Source: Flavobacterium sp. LHD-80 (GTDB taxonomy: Bacteria; Bacteroidota; Bacteroidia; Flavobacteriales; Flavobacteriaceae). From it: a stretch of DNA of 64,000 bases. Where the stretch lies: assembly GCF_030929605.1 (NCBI RefSeq), contig NZ_JAVFVS010000013.1, positions 265,453 through 329,452 of the forward strand, written 5' to 3'. Below the pieces are notes generated by a model, which saw only the letters and a list, made by a program, of their open reading frames with translations, ran no database searches and was not told the origin of the DNA. A program made the translations under genes and the position numbers. This document shows, piece after piece, positions 41,165 through 50,390 of this stretch. Position 1 is the first letter of the stretch. Each line of letters begins with the position of its first letter.

Positions 41165-42541
41165 TTAATGACTCAAATTCTCAATTTCTTTCGGGTCATG
41201 TTTATGCTTAAACAACACAGCAAATGCAATTGCAATAACCAAAGCATAAGCTGCAAAAGACAACCAGATTGTATGCCAGTCTTTCATTAAAATTGGGTTA
41301 GCAAAAATCCCATCCGCAGAAACTGAATTCCCTTGACCTTTTACAAATTCTAACATTTTTGAGTTCGTTGTATCTGTTTGTAAAAATCCTGCTAATTCAG
41401 TTGTATTAGCAAATGATTTTGTGAAGAAACGATCAATTGCCCAACCAGAAGTCAAACTTCCTAAAACTGCTCCTACTCCATTTGTCATCATCATAAATAA
41501 ACCTTGCGCAGAAGAACGAATTTTAGAATCGGTATTGCTTTCTACAAATAATGAACCTGATATATTAAAGAAATCAAATGCCATTCCATAAACAATACAA
41601 GAAAGAATAATCATCCATAATCCTCCTACGGGATCTCCAAAAGCAAATAATCCGAAACGTAATACCCAAGCCAACATACTAATAAGCATAACTTGTTTGA
41701 TTCCGAAACGCTTCAAGAAAAACGGAATTGCCAATATAAATAACGTCTCAGAAACCTGAGAAATCGACATAATTATAGTAGAATACTTTATAACGAAAGA
41801 ATCTGCATATTTTGGAAAATGCTTGAATTCATCCAAAAACACATCCCCGTATGCATTTGTCAATTGCAATGCTCCTCCTAAAAACATAGAAAAAACAAAA
41901 AACAAAGCCATTTTATAGTTTGCAAACAATTTAAAAGATTCTAAACCAAAAGTTTCAATCCACGTTGCATTTTCTTTAATTAAACGCTGTGGCTCACATT
42001 TTGGCAATGTAAAAGCATAAATCCCTAGAATTAAGGCACCAATTCCAGCAATATAAAACTGGTATTCCGTTGCTTTACTTCCACTTAAATTTGTTATCCA
42101 CATAGCAACAATAAAACCTATTGTTCCCCAAACACGAATTGGCGGAAAATCTTTTACGATATTTTTATCGTTTAATTTTAATGAAGTATAAGAAATAGAG
42201 TTACTTAAAGCAATTGTTGGCATATAACAGCACATTGCTAAAAGCATTACAGCGATAAAATTATCTGGAGTGGTTACTTGTGCAATTCCAAACAAAACCG
42301 CTGCATAAAGAATATGAAGAATTCCGTATAGCTTTTCAGCATTTACCCATCTGTCGGCAATAATTCCGGTTAATGTAGGCATGAACAAAGAAGCAATTCC
42401 CATGGTTCCAAATACTAAACCAAATTGTGTTCCTTCCCAATTTTTGGTTCCAAACCAATAATTTCCAATTGTAATAAGCCAAGCTCCCCAAACAAAAAAC
42501 TGAAGAAAGCTCATCACGATTAACCTGTTTTTAATTCCCAT
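41165..42541 (-). CDS. Nucleoside:H+ symporter-like MFS transporter (NupG/XapB family)
   Basis: A 458-aa membrane protein with 12 helices. The N-terminal SFLQFFVWGAWLITIGNYWFGT and GIASLFMPTLTGIIADRWVNAEKLYGILH are the hallmark of the NupG nucleoside-H+ symporter family. Other shared segments are PTIALSNSISYTSL, DFPPIRVWGTIGFIVAMW, and the second-half IVYGMAFDFFNISGSLFVE. It should import nucleosides into the cytoplasm, which are salvaged by kinases; cmk is next to it upstream. The two minus-strand genes may share a transcript. Confidence 0.88.
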   Translation of the reverse strand: MGIKNRLIVMSFLQFFVWGAWLITIGNYWFGTKNWEGTQFGLVFGTMGIASLFMPTLTGIIADRWVNAEKLYGILHILYAAVLFGIAQVTTPDNFIAVMLLAMCCYMPTIALSNSISYTSLKLNDKNIVKDFPPIRVWGTIGFIVAMWITNLSGSKATEYQFYIAGIGALILGIYAFTLPKCEPQRLIKENATWIETFGLESFKLFANYKMALFFVFSMFLGGALQLTNAYGDVFLDEFKHFPKYADSFVIKYSTIIMSISQVSETLFILAIPFFLKRFGIKQVMLISMLAWVLRFGLFAFGDPVGGLWMIILSCIVYGMAFDFFNISGSLFVESNTDSKIRSSAQGLFMMMTNGVGAVLGSLTSGWAIDRFFTKSFANTTELAGFLQTDTTNSKMLEFVKGQGNSVSADGIFANPILMKDWHTIWLSFAAYALVIAIAFAVLFKHKHDPKEIENLSH

Positions 42542-42610
42542 ATATTGAAATTGTCTTTAAAATAAAAATCAAGCGGTAAAACTAACATTTAAAATAATAT
42601 CTGCAAAAAA

Positions 42611-43303
42611 TTACGCTGTTTTTACAACATCATTTATTAATTCTAAAACAGCTGCAAACTGTTCTTCTTTATTTAAGTAAGAATTATCTATTTCAATTGC
42701 ATCATCGGCAATTACCAAAGGAGAATCGTCACGGTGTGTGTCAACGTAATCTCTATCAACGACATTTTTCAACACTTCTTCGTAAGTTACATTGTCACCT
42801 TTTTGTTGCAATTCATCAAAACGTCTCTGCGCACGGGTTTCAGCACTTGCAGTCATGAATATTTTAAGTTCGGCATCAGGAAAAACTACAGTTCCAATAT
42901 CTCTTCCATCCATCACTATAGCTTTATTTTTCCCCATTTCTTGCTGTTGCTCCACTAATTTAGAACGCACCTCGGAAACTTCTGCTACTTTGCTTACAAA
43001 ATTAGACACTTCGATAGTTCTGATTTGCTTCTCTACATTTTCACCATTTAAATACATTTCTGCGAAACCTAAATCAGCATTGAATTTAAACTCCAATTGA
43101 ATATTCGGTAAAGCTTCAATTAATGCTTTTTTATCAAAAGAATCGGTTGTAATGAGTTGATTCTGCATGGCAAAATATGCAACTGCGCGATACATAGCGC
43201 CTGTATCAACATACACGTATTCAAGTTCTTTTGCCAATTGTTTTGCCAAAGTACTTTTTCCTGTTGATGAAAATCCGTCGATAGCAATTGTAATTTTTTT
43301 CAA
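42611..43303 (-). CDS. cmk: (d)CMP kinase
   Basis: A 230-aa P-loop kinase that phosphorylates CMP and dCMP. The Walker A is IAIDGFSSTGKSTLAKQLAK at the N-terminus. The substrate-binding YVDTGAMYRAVAYF and the conserved VMDGRDIGTVVFPDAELKIFMTASAETRAQRR follow, and the LID Arg region is VDRDYVDTHRDDSPL. Length is standard. Upstream (43304-43589, 286 bp) there are two small hairpins: TTCGCAAA...TTTGCGAA at 43335-43357 and GCGTTTT...AAAACGC near 43392-43408. Confidence 0.95.
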   Translation of the reverse strand: MKKITIAIDGFSSTGKSTLAKQLAKELEYVYVDTGAMYRAVAYFAMQNQLITTDSFDKKALIEALPNIQLEFKFNADLGFAEMYLNGENVEKQIRTIEVSNFVSKVAEVSEVRSKLVEQQQEMGKNKAIVMDGRDIGTVVFPDAELKIFMTASAETRAQRRFDELQQKGDNVTYEEVLKNVVDRDYVDTHRDDSPLVIADDAIEIDNSYLNKEEQFAAVLELINDVVKTA

Positions 43304-43589
43304 TTTTTTAATTTTAAATTTTTACTATTTAAAGTTCGCAAAATAATAATTTGCGAATCAGTTGTTTACTTGTGAAACCTTGATTATTCTCGCGTTTTCA
43401 AAAAACGCATCAAATAATTTAACGAGCTGCAAATGTAACCATCTTTCTTTTTATTTGGAAGAATTATAATAGCTAAGAAGTAATCTGATTGAATAAGTTT
43501 TAAACAAAAAAAAACTTTTCATCATCGAAAATCAAAATAATCTCGATAATAAAAAGCTTTATACTCTTTAATATTATTTAAGCTGTTTT

Positions 43590-44195
43590 CTAATAATAAA
43601 TATCCATCAGAATATTCGTTTTAGAATTATCAATTAGTTTTTGAATTCTTTTAAAAAACTCTTCGTTTACCATTGGGCATCCGTGGCTATTGCTAATATA
43701 ATAATCCTGTTCTTGTAATGGAACTGCAGAGTAAGAATGCAAAACAATAGCTCTTTCTAAAGCTTTATTATTAGTTTCATCCAAACCTGCTAATCTATAA
43801 GCTTTTCCAAAAATTCCTCTGTATGTTTTTCCAATTGCATATCTGCCAAGTGCAGTGCAGTTAGAATTTGGCATATTGCTGAATTTAAGCATGCCTTTGA
43901 TACCGGTTTCAGAACCAGAACCGTGAGCTACAAGACCTTGATCTATAACTTCGTTCTTTTCTAAATCATAAACAAAAAAACGATTTTTTCCTGAAGGAAC
44001 TTTCATATCAATCAAAAATGCAATTTTAGAATTGTATTTGCGATCGTTATTAATCATGTTTTTTATGTCTGTTATTCTGCTGTTGATTCTTTCAATCTCG
44101 ACATTGGTTATCGTAGATTCATCTTCATTGAAATAGTGTTTAGCTCCCGTAAAAACACTCACAGTCATGAACAAAAATAAAGTAAATATTTTCAT
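43590..44195 (-). CDS. Murein L,D-transpeptidase catalytic domain protein (YkuD_2-like)
   Basis: A 201-aa exported protein with a signal peptide (ends near VFTGAKH). The L,D-transpeptidase-type core has the FLIDMKVPSGKNRFFVYDLEKNEVIDQGLVAHGSGSETG block, RAIVLHSYSAVP, and the catalytic NSHGCPMVNEEFF with His and Cys. It matches the short family in which the catalytic domain is the whole protein. It may cross-link or modify peptidoglycan or attach outer-membrane proteins. The gene lies 4 bp after porQ, so both are probably in one transcript. Confidence 0.88.
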   Translation of the reverse strand: MKIFTLFLFMTVSVFTGAKHYFNEDESTITNVEIERINSRITDIKNMINNDRKYNSKIAFLIDMKVPSGKNRFFVYDLEKNEVIDQGLVAHGSGSETGIKGMLKFSNMPNSNCTALGRYAIGKTYRGIFGKAYRLAGLDETNNKALERAIVLHSYSAVPLQEQDYYISNSHGCPMVNEEFFKRIQKLIDNSKTNILMDIYY

Positions 44196-44199
44196 ATTA

Positions 44200-45219
44200 T
44201 TACTGAAAATTTAAAGTTAAACCAAAAAGACTTGTATTAGCCGCCAATGTATACCTTGAATAAGAATAGTTGAATTTTAATTTATTCATTCTTAAGCCAA
44301 ATCCTAATGAAACTCCAGAAAAATTACGTTGTTCATCAATTCGCAATTCTTCTCCTCTTCTAAAATTATATCCTAAACGCACGTTAAATGCTCTTTGTGG
44401 AAAAAGTTCTAAACCTAAAGCCACATGTCTTAAAGCATTATTTGCAAACGAAACTTTCTCGTCACTTGTTGATCCATCAATATTGGTTTCTCCACGAACG
44501 GGGTTCGAAAAAGAAATGTTCCATTGTTGCAAATTTTCTAATGAAAGATGCCAACGAAGCGGTACATGTTCTAATTCTTGCGAGATACCAGCGATAATTT
44601 CAAAGGGCAAATTCTCTTTTATTCCTGAGTAAGTTGTAAACTGTGTTCCAATATTACGAAATACTAAGGCCAAATTTACATTATTTTTTTCAATTTGATA
44701 CATAATTCCCACATCAATTGCTCCACCAATGGAATTATAACTTTCTAAAGTCGAAGTTATTAGCTTTCCATTTACTCCAATATGAACATCTGTATAGGGA
44801 ATATTGTATGCGTATCCAAGTGTAAGAGCACCTTCACTCCCTGTAAAATCTGAGGTTGCCTGACCATTTTCGTCATAACCTTCAAAGCTACCATAGTTTA
44901 CATAACTCACTCCAGCATAAAATGTTTGGATGTGTCTATCATAAGTATAAGCATATGAAGCAGTTCCATAAGAAGCTTCTCCGTAATAACTGCCATAATT
45001 TATAGCTAGATGATTGTCCATATCTTCATTTAATACTGCCGGGTTAAACATCACCTGATTCACATCATCATCATAAATAGTAATATTTTTTCCACCTAAC
45101 GCCGCCTGCCTTGGCGATGACGTTAAATTTAGAAATTGATAGGTGTAGCGCCCTCCAACTTGCCCGAAAGAAATCGAGCAGAGTAACAACATTAAAAATA
45201 AAACAAATCGTTTGAACAT
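44200..45219 (-). CDS. porQ: Type IX secretion system protein PorQ
   Basis: A 339-aa outer-membrane beta-barrel protein of the type IX secretion/attachment complex, where PorQ works with PorU, PorV and PorZ on the cell surface. The signal peptide ends near SISFGQ. The next segment, GGRYTYQFLNLTSSPRQAALGGKNITIYDDDVNQVMFNPAVL, is the PorQ/PorV-type start. The rest is strands with Tyr/Gly (YGSYYGEASYGTASYAYTYDRHIQTFYAGVSYVNYGSFEGYDENG), ending in LFGLTLNFQ. It lies near cmk and lon, a location seen in other Flavobacteriia. The minus-7 element is at 45258-45265. Confidence 0.9.
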   Translation of the reverse strand: MFKRFVLFLMLLLCSISFGQVGGRYTYQFLNLTSSPRQAALGGKNITIYDDDVNQVMFNPAVLNEDMDNHLAINYGSYYGEASYGTASYAYTYDRHIQTFYAGVSYVNYGSFEGYDENGQATSDFTGSEGALTLGYAYNIPYTDVHIGVNGKLITSTLESYNSIGGAIDVGIMYQIEKNNVNLALVFRNIGTQFTTYSGIKENLPFEIIAGISQELEHVPLRWHLSLENLQQWNISFSNPVRGETNIDGSTSDEKVSFANNALRHVALGLELFPQRAFNVRLGYNFRRGEELRIDEQRNFSGVSLGFGLRMNKLKFNYSYSRYTLAANTSLFGLTLNFQ

Positions 45220-45257
45220 GTTTTTGGGGCGATTCCTATATGGGAATAACGCAAGAA

Positions 45258-45265
45258 CAAAGATA
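45258..45265 (-). promoter_or_regulatory. Minus-7 element of porQ
   Basis: TATCTTTG on the minus strand lies 38 bp before the porQ ATG. No clear TTTG is at the expected minus-33 distance. Confidence 0.45.
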
Positions 45266-45435
45266 AAATTATATAACGTAAAAAATAATTTTTATAACTA
45301 TCTATTAATCAATCATTATGCCACAATTTTGAATTCTAAATCTCACATTTTAGCATAAAAAAAATCCCAAACTCCAATCTGTAGAAGCACAGTTTGGAAT
45401 TTGGAATTTCTAATATTGAAATTTTAAATAAAAGC

Positions 45436-47889
45436 TTATTTCAACTGTTTAGCATTTTTCACGTTTTGATCAGTAAGCGCTAAAGCCAGAACTTCGCTCA
45501 TTTCTTTTACGTAATGAAAAGTAAGTCCTTCTAGATATTCAGCTTTAATTTCATCAATATCACTTTTGTTGTCGTGACATAAAATGATTTCTTTAATACC
45601 TGCTCTTTTTGCTGCTAAGATTTTCTCTTTAATTCCACCAACAGGCAAAACTTTTCCACGCAGTGTAATTTCTCCAGTCATAGCAAGGCTTTTCTTTACT
45701 TTCTTTTGAGTCAATAAAGAAACCAAAGAAGTTAACATTGCAATACCAGCACTTGGTCCGTCTTTTGGAGTTGCTCCTTCTGGAACGTGCAAGTGGATGT
45801 TGTATTTTTGAAAAAGCTCAATTGCCAAACCTAATTTTTTAGCATTCGCTTTAATATATTCAAGTGCAATAGTTGCCGATTCTTTCATGACATTTCCAAG
45901 ATTTCCTGTAATTGTCAACGAACCTTTTCCTTCAGAAATTAATGATTCTATAAATAAAATATCTCCACCCACACTTGTCCAAGCTAAACCTGTAACAACG
46001 CCGGCAACATCATTATTTTCATATTTATCACGCTCTAATCTCGGCACGCCTAAAACCGTTACAATATCTTCATCGGTAACTTTTTTGTTGTACTCCTCTT
46101 CCATCGCAACAGATTTTGCTGCGTTACGAATTACCTGAGCAATTTTATTTTCTAAATTACGAACACCGGATTCTCTTGTATAACCTTCAACAATTTTTTC
46201 TAATTGTTTTTTGCCAATAGTTAGATCTTTTGAAGTCAATCCGTGCGCTTCTAATTGTTTTGGAAAAAGATGTCTTTTTGCAATTTCAACTTTTTCTTCA
46301 ATAGTGTAACCTGACATTTTGATTACTTCCATTCTGTCACGCAAAGCTGGCTGAATTGCCGCCATATTATTAGACGTCGCAATAAACATCACTTTAGATA
46401 AATCATAACCCATTTCAAGGAAATTATCATAAAATGAACTGTTTTGCTCTGGATCTAAAACTTCTAATAAAGCAGAAGAAGGATCTCCACTGTTTCCGCT
46501 AGATAATTTATCAATCTCATCTAAAATAAATACCGGATTTGAAGTTCCAGCTTTTTTCAAGCTTTGAATAATTCTTCCTGGCATTGCACCAATGTAGGTT
46601 TTTCTATGCCCGCGAATTTCTGCTTCATCACGTAAACCTCCTAATGAAATACGAACATATTCACGTCCTAGAGCTTCGGCCACAGAACGACCAATAGAAG
46701 TTTTACCAACTCCTGGAGGCCCTGTTAAACAAATAATTGGCGATTTCATATCATTTCGCAATTTTAAAACTGCCAAATGTTCAATCATTCTTTTCTTAAC
46801 TTCATCAAGTCCAAAATGATCTTTATCTAATATTTTCTGAGCATGTTTCAAATCGAATTTATCTTTAGAATATTCGCCCCAAGGCAATTCTAAAAACAAC
46901 TCTAAATAATTACGCTGAATTCCAAAATCTGGCGACTGCGGATTCATTCTACGCATTTTAGACAATTCTTTTTCGAAATGTTTCTGCGTTTTTTCGTCCC
47001 ATTTTTTGGTTTTCGCTTTCTGTCCCATTTCGTCCATTTCCTCTTCCTGCGAAACGCCTCCCAATTCTTCTTGAATGGTTTTCATTTGCTGATGAAGGAA
47101 ATATTCACGCTGTTGCTGATCTAAATCAAAACGAACTTTTGACTGAATATCATTCTTCAATTCTAATTTTTGAAGTTCAACATTCATATATCTTAAAGTC
47201 TCTAAAGCACGCTCTTTTAAACCATTTATCGATAAAAGTCCTTGTTTCTCTTTTACAGATAAATTCATGTTTGAAGAAACAAAATTGATCAAAAACGATT
47301 GACTTTCAATGTTTTTGATTGCAAATGTAGCTTCTGATGGAATGTTTGGGCTTTCTTTAATAATCTGGATTGCCAGTTCTTTAACAGAATCTAAAATAGC
47401 TGTAAATTCAGTATCATTTTCATCTGGACGTTCTTCCGAAACTTCTTTAATCGTTGCGGTAATATAAGGTTCTTCAGAAACTACTTCGTCAATTTCAAAG
47501 CGTTTCTTTCCTTGTAAAATAACCGTAACATTTCCGTCAGGCATTTTTAAAACGCGAAGAATTCTGGCTACAGTTCCAATTTTATGGATATCATCTTTAG
47601 ACGGATCTTCGTCTTCTTCATTAATTTGAGAAACAACTCCAATGATTTTTCCGCCGGCATTGGCATCATTAATCAATTTAATAGACTTGTCTCTTCCAGC
47701 AGAAATAGGAATAACAACACCTGGAAATAAAACAGTATTACGCAAAGGCAAAATTGGCAGAGAAACCGGAAGTTCCTCGTTATTCATTTCCTCTTCGTCT
47801 TCTGGAGTTAATAATGGAATTAATTCTGCTTCTGAATCAAATTCCTGAAGTGACAGATTGTCAATAGTAAGTATTTTATGATTTGACAT
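45436..47889 (-). CDS. lon: ATP-dependent Lon protease
   Basis: An 817-aa AAA+ protease that degrades misfolded and regulatory proteins in the cytoplasm. The N-terminal LON substrate domain (about 40-250, LPILPLRNTVLFPGVVIPIS...) is followed by a coiled coil and the AAA module with Walker A GPPGVGKTSIGRS (about 390) and Walker B VFILDEIDKLS. The C-terminal protease domain has the catalytic Ser in KDGPSAGIAM (about 710) and Lys in GGIKEKILAAKRAG. Transcription is on the minus strand, with a minus-7 element at 47935-47942. The inverted repeat near 45358-45412 (TCCCAAACT ... AGTTTGGA) may end it. Confidence 0.97.
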   Translation of the reverse strand: MSNHKILTIDNLSLQEFDSEAELIPLLTPEDEEEMNNEELPVSLPILPLRNTVLFPGVVIPISAGRDKSIKLINDANAGGKIIGVVSQINEEDEDPSKDDIHKIGTVARILRVLKMPDGNVTVILQGKKRFEIDEVVSEEPYITATIKEVSEERPDENDTEFTAILDSVKELAIQIIKESPNIPSEATFAIKNIESQSFLINFVSSNMNLSVKEKQGLLSINGLKERALETLRYMNVELQKLELKNDIQSKVRFDLDQQQREYFLHQQMKTIQEELGGVSQEEEMDEMGQKAKTKKWDEKTQKHFEKELSKMRRMNPQSPDFGIQRNYLELFLELPWGEYSKDKFDLKHAQKILDKDHFGLDEVKKRMIEHLAVLKLRNDMKSPIICLTGPPGVGKTSIGRSVAEALGREYVRISLGGLRDEAEIRGHRKTYIGAMPGRIIQSLKKAGTSNPVFILDEIDKLSSGNSGDPSSALLEVLDPEQNSSFYDNFLEMGYDLSKVMFIATSNNMAAIQPALRDRMEVIKMSGYTIEEKVEIAKRHLFPKQLEAHGLTSKDLTIGKKQLEKIVEGYTRESGVRNLENKIAQVIRNAAKSVAMEEEYNKKVTDEDIVTVLGVPRLERDKYENNDVAGVVTGLAWTSVGGDILFIESLISEGKGSLTITGNLGNVMKESATIALEYIKANAKKLGLAIELFQKYNIHLHVPEGATPKDGPSAGIAMLTSLVSLLTQKKVKKSLAMTGEITLRGKVLPVGGIKEKILAAKRAGIKEIILCHDNKSDIDEIKAEYLEGLTFHYVKEMSEVLALALTDQNVKNAKQLK

Positions 47890-48238
47890 AATAATATTTA
47901 AGTCGTTTTGTCATTAAAAGTTTTATACCATCTACAAAAGTAACATTCCTTGGGGCAGTTTTTAGTAAAATTATGCTAAATGTTATCTTTACAAGACAGG
48001 CGATAAAAATAGACAATCATTGTGCCAAAAGCAAAAAAGAAAGATTAGAAGTAAAACTGAGGTACTCGTAATAAAAAATAATCCGTAAATGATTACATTT
48101 AATGAGCAAATACTATTTCATTAGTATAGAGATTTAATCAATGAAAATTTAAATCTTAAAAAAAAATAAAATTATTTTTTCTAAAACTGTAACAAACTAA
48201 AAAAAGCAAAGTCATTATAAAAAACTAGCAAACATTAC
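47890..48238. other. Intergenic region between lon and the ECF operon
   Basis: This divergent gap holds the lon minus-7 element (TACTTTTG on the minus strand, 47935-47942). Near 48240 is the TTG start of the sigma gene. I see no typical TAnnTTTG in front of the sigma gene, consistent with an ECF-controlled promoter, nor any RNA gene or repeat. The sequence is AT-rich and otherwise blank. Confidence 0.5.
47935..47942 (-). promoter_or_regulatory. Minus-7 element of lon
   Basis: TACTTTTG on the minus strand fits TAnnTTTG, 46 bp before the lon ATG. A minus-33 box is not visible. No heat-shock element can be recognised. Confidence 0.45.
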
Positions 48239-48793
48239 TTGAGTATAACCAACCAAAATATCGAAGAATTAATCGCGCTTTGTAAAGAGAATAATCAAAA
48301 GGCCCAATTTGAAATTTACAACCGTTACAGTAAAGCCATGTACAATGTGGCGTACCGTATTGTAAAAGACAAACATTATGCACAAGACGTCATGCAGGAA
48401 GGTTTTTTGAAGGCATTTACAAAAATAAACGACTACAAACAAGAAGTTGCTTTTGGCGCGTGGCTAAAGAAAATTGTGATCAATTATAGTATTGATTTTT
48501 ATAAAAAGAATAATGCTTTTCAAGTCGAAGACATAAGCAAGACGCTTTATAAAATTGAAGAAAATGATGACTTTTATTCTGAATCCATTGATTTTAACAC
48601 TTTAAAAGTAAAACAAGTTTTAGACACTATTTTAAGTCTGAAAGATAGTTATAGAATGGTTTTGACACTTTTTTACATTGAAGGTTATGATCAAGAAGAA
48701 ATAAGCGAGATTTTAAATATTAGTTATCAAAACTGCAGAACTACATTAAGCAGAGCAAAAGAAAGTTTGCGAAAAAAATTAGAGGAGATATGA
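48239..48793 (+). CDS. ECF-type sigma factor with TTG start
   Basis: A 184-aa sigma-70 factor. The frame starts with TTG at 48239 (MSITNQNIEELIAL); no ATG is available upstream, and the next ATG within region 2 would remove needed residues. Region 2 includes YNRYSKAMYNVAYRIVKDKHYAQDVMQEGFLKAFTKINDY, and region 4 GYDQEEISEILNISYQNCRTTLSRAKESLRKKL. Its stop overlaps the next gene by four bases (ATGA), and three genes follow in one direction: an anti-sigma-like protein and two adhesin-like proteins. The operon is probably autoregulated. Confidence 0.88.
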   Translation: MSITNQNIEELIALCKENNQKAQFEIYNRYSKAMYNVAYRIVKDKHYAQDVMQEGFLKAFTKINDYKQEVAFGAWLKKIVINYSIDFYKKNNAFQVEDISKTLYKIEENDDFYSESIDFNTLKVKQVLDTILSLKDSYRMVLTLFYIEGYDQEEISEILNISYQNCRTTLSRAKESLRKKLEEI

Positions 48794-49326
48794 AAAAGGA
48801 AAATGACAATTTAGATCAATTATTCAACAAATTTGAAAACCAATGGGATGTTCAGGAATTAAATTCAGATCATCAAGACGTTTTTTTAAATAAATTGAAC
48901 AGAAAAGAACCAAAAAAGAAAAATTACTGGTTTGTGGCTTCTATTGCTGCTACAATCGTATTAATGCTTGGAATCTCTGTTTTTTATCAAACTGACAAAC
49001 CAAAAGAATTCAAATTTGCATCTAAAGAAACACAACGTACTGATTCAATTTTCAGCATTCTAATTGATAACGAACTGGTTAAACTTAAAGAAAAAAGTTC
49101 GCCTGAAAATGAGCAAATCATAAGTGATGCATTGAAACAAATGAAAGTTTTTGATGCCGATTATCAAAAAATCATTAATGAATTGCAAAAAAACGGCGAA
49201 AACAAGCAAATCATTTATGCCATGATAAGCAATCTGCAAACAAGGATATCATTTTTGCAGACGGTTTTGAAAAGAATTGAAGAAAACGAAAATTTAAAAA
49301 ACACAAGCCATGAAAAAACATTATAA
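48790..49326 (+). CDS. Anti-sigma-factor-like membrane protein
   Basis: A 178-aa protein with a hydrophilic N-terminus of ~43 residues and one transmembrane helix (about 46-64, NYWFVASIAATIVLMLGISVFYQ). A periplasmic helical domain follows (FASKETQRTDSIFSILIDNELVKLKEKSSPENEQIISDALKQMKVFDADYQKIINELQKNG). The layout and position directly after an ECF sigma gene point to an anti-sigma factor. It is not of the RskA type, and no known domain is clear. It overlaps the sigma stop by four bases and the next gene by 17. Confidence 0.75.
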   Translation: MKKENDNLDQLFNKFENQWDVQELNSDHQDVFLNKLNRKEPKKKNYWFVASIAATIVLMLGISVFYQTDKPKEFKFASKETQRTDSIFSILIDNELVKLKEKSSPENEQIISDALKQMKVFDADYQKIINELQKNGENKQIIYAMISNLQTRISFLQTVLKRIEENENLKNTSHEKTL

Positions 49327-50371
49327 AATACTAATTCTGTTCATCTTGATGCCTTTTTTGGCGTTTTCAAATGATGACTCTAATATTTCAAAACAAAAAA
49401 ATATCAAGAAAACCTATATCGTAAATTCGAATGCAGGAATTGATATTGATAACAAATATGGAAACATTTCAATATCAACTTGGGATGAAGACAAAATCGA
49501 TGTTGACATTACCATCAAAGTTACTGGAGGAAATGAAAACTGGGTAAACGAAAAATTAAACACAATTGATGTTGATATTACAGCTTTGAAATCAATGGTT
49601 ACCGCTATTACAAAAATTGGAAATTCGACTAATAAAGGGAGAGGAAGCAGCAATAGTTTTGAAATCAATTATGTAGTTAAAATTCCGAAAAACGGAACTG
49701 TAAAAGTGAGCAATAAATACGGAAATATTACATCTCTTGCAATAGAGGGAGCAACTGATATTAGCTGTAAATATGGGAAAGTAACTCTTGGAAAATTAAA
49801 CAATCAAAACAACAAAATAAATATTGAATACTGTCAAAATTCATCAATAGACTACATTAAAAACGGTCTAATCACAGCGCGTTATTCAGGCTTAAAAGTT
49901 AATGATTCAGGCAATTTGAACTTTGATGCGAATTATACTGATTTAGTTATTTCTGATGCTCAAAACATTAAATACGATTGTAATTATGGAAATTTGAAAT
50001 TTCAAAAAGTAAGTTCATGCACTGGTTCAGGAAATTATCTAACAGTTTCAGTTGTCGAAGTTTCAAATAATTTAAATATCGATACTAATTACAGCAAAGT
50101 TAACATTGGAACCTTGACTGAAAAAGCAAAAAATGTCAATATTAATTCGGGTTATACCGATATTACTTTGGGCTACAATTACAATTACGCATTTGATTTT
50201 GACATAAACACCAAGTATGCGAGCATTAAAAACGGTGATGATTTAGAAATTAATGTAAATGAAACCAAAAACAGTTCAAAAAGCATTAGCGGTTATCACA
50301 AAAAGAAAGGTCAGAATAAGGTAATAATTAATTCAACTTACGGAAACGTATCATTAGTCAAAAAACAATAA
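49310..50371 (+). CDS. Adhesin-like beta-solenoid protein (DUF4097-like)
   Basis: A 353-aa exported protein with a signal peptide (MKKHYKILILFILMPFLAFS). The body is made of repeated short beta strands such as IDIDNKYGNISISTWDEDKIDVDITIKV, NKYGNITSLAIEGATDISCKYGKVTLG and NYSKVNIGTL. The repeats give a beta-helix of the DUF4097 type. It is third in the ECF operon and overlaps the anti-sigma gene by 17 bp. It probably sits on the cell envelope; binding partner unknown. Confidence 0.75.
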   Translation: MKKHYKILILFILMPFLAFSNDDSNISKQKNIKKTYIVNSNAGIDIDNKYGNISISTWDEDKIDVDITIKVTGGNENWVNEKLNTIDVDITALKSMVTAITKIGNSTNKGRGSSNSFEINYVVKIPKNGTVKVSNKYGNITSLAIEGATDISCKYGKVTLGKLNNQNNKINIEYCQNSSIDYIKNGLITARYSGLKVNDSGNLNFDANYTDLVISDAQNIKYDCNYGNLKFQKVSSCTGSGNYLTVSVVEVSNNLNIDTNYSKVNIGTLTEKAKNVNINSGYTDITLGYNYNYAFDFDINTKYASIKNGDDLEINVNETKNSSKSISGYHKKKGQNKVIINSTYGNVSLVKKQ

Positions 50372-50390
50372 TTTTAAACAATCAAAAACC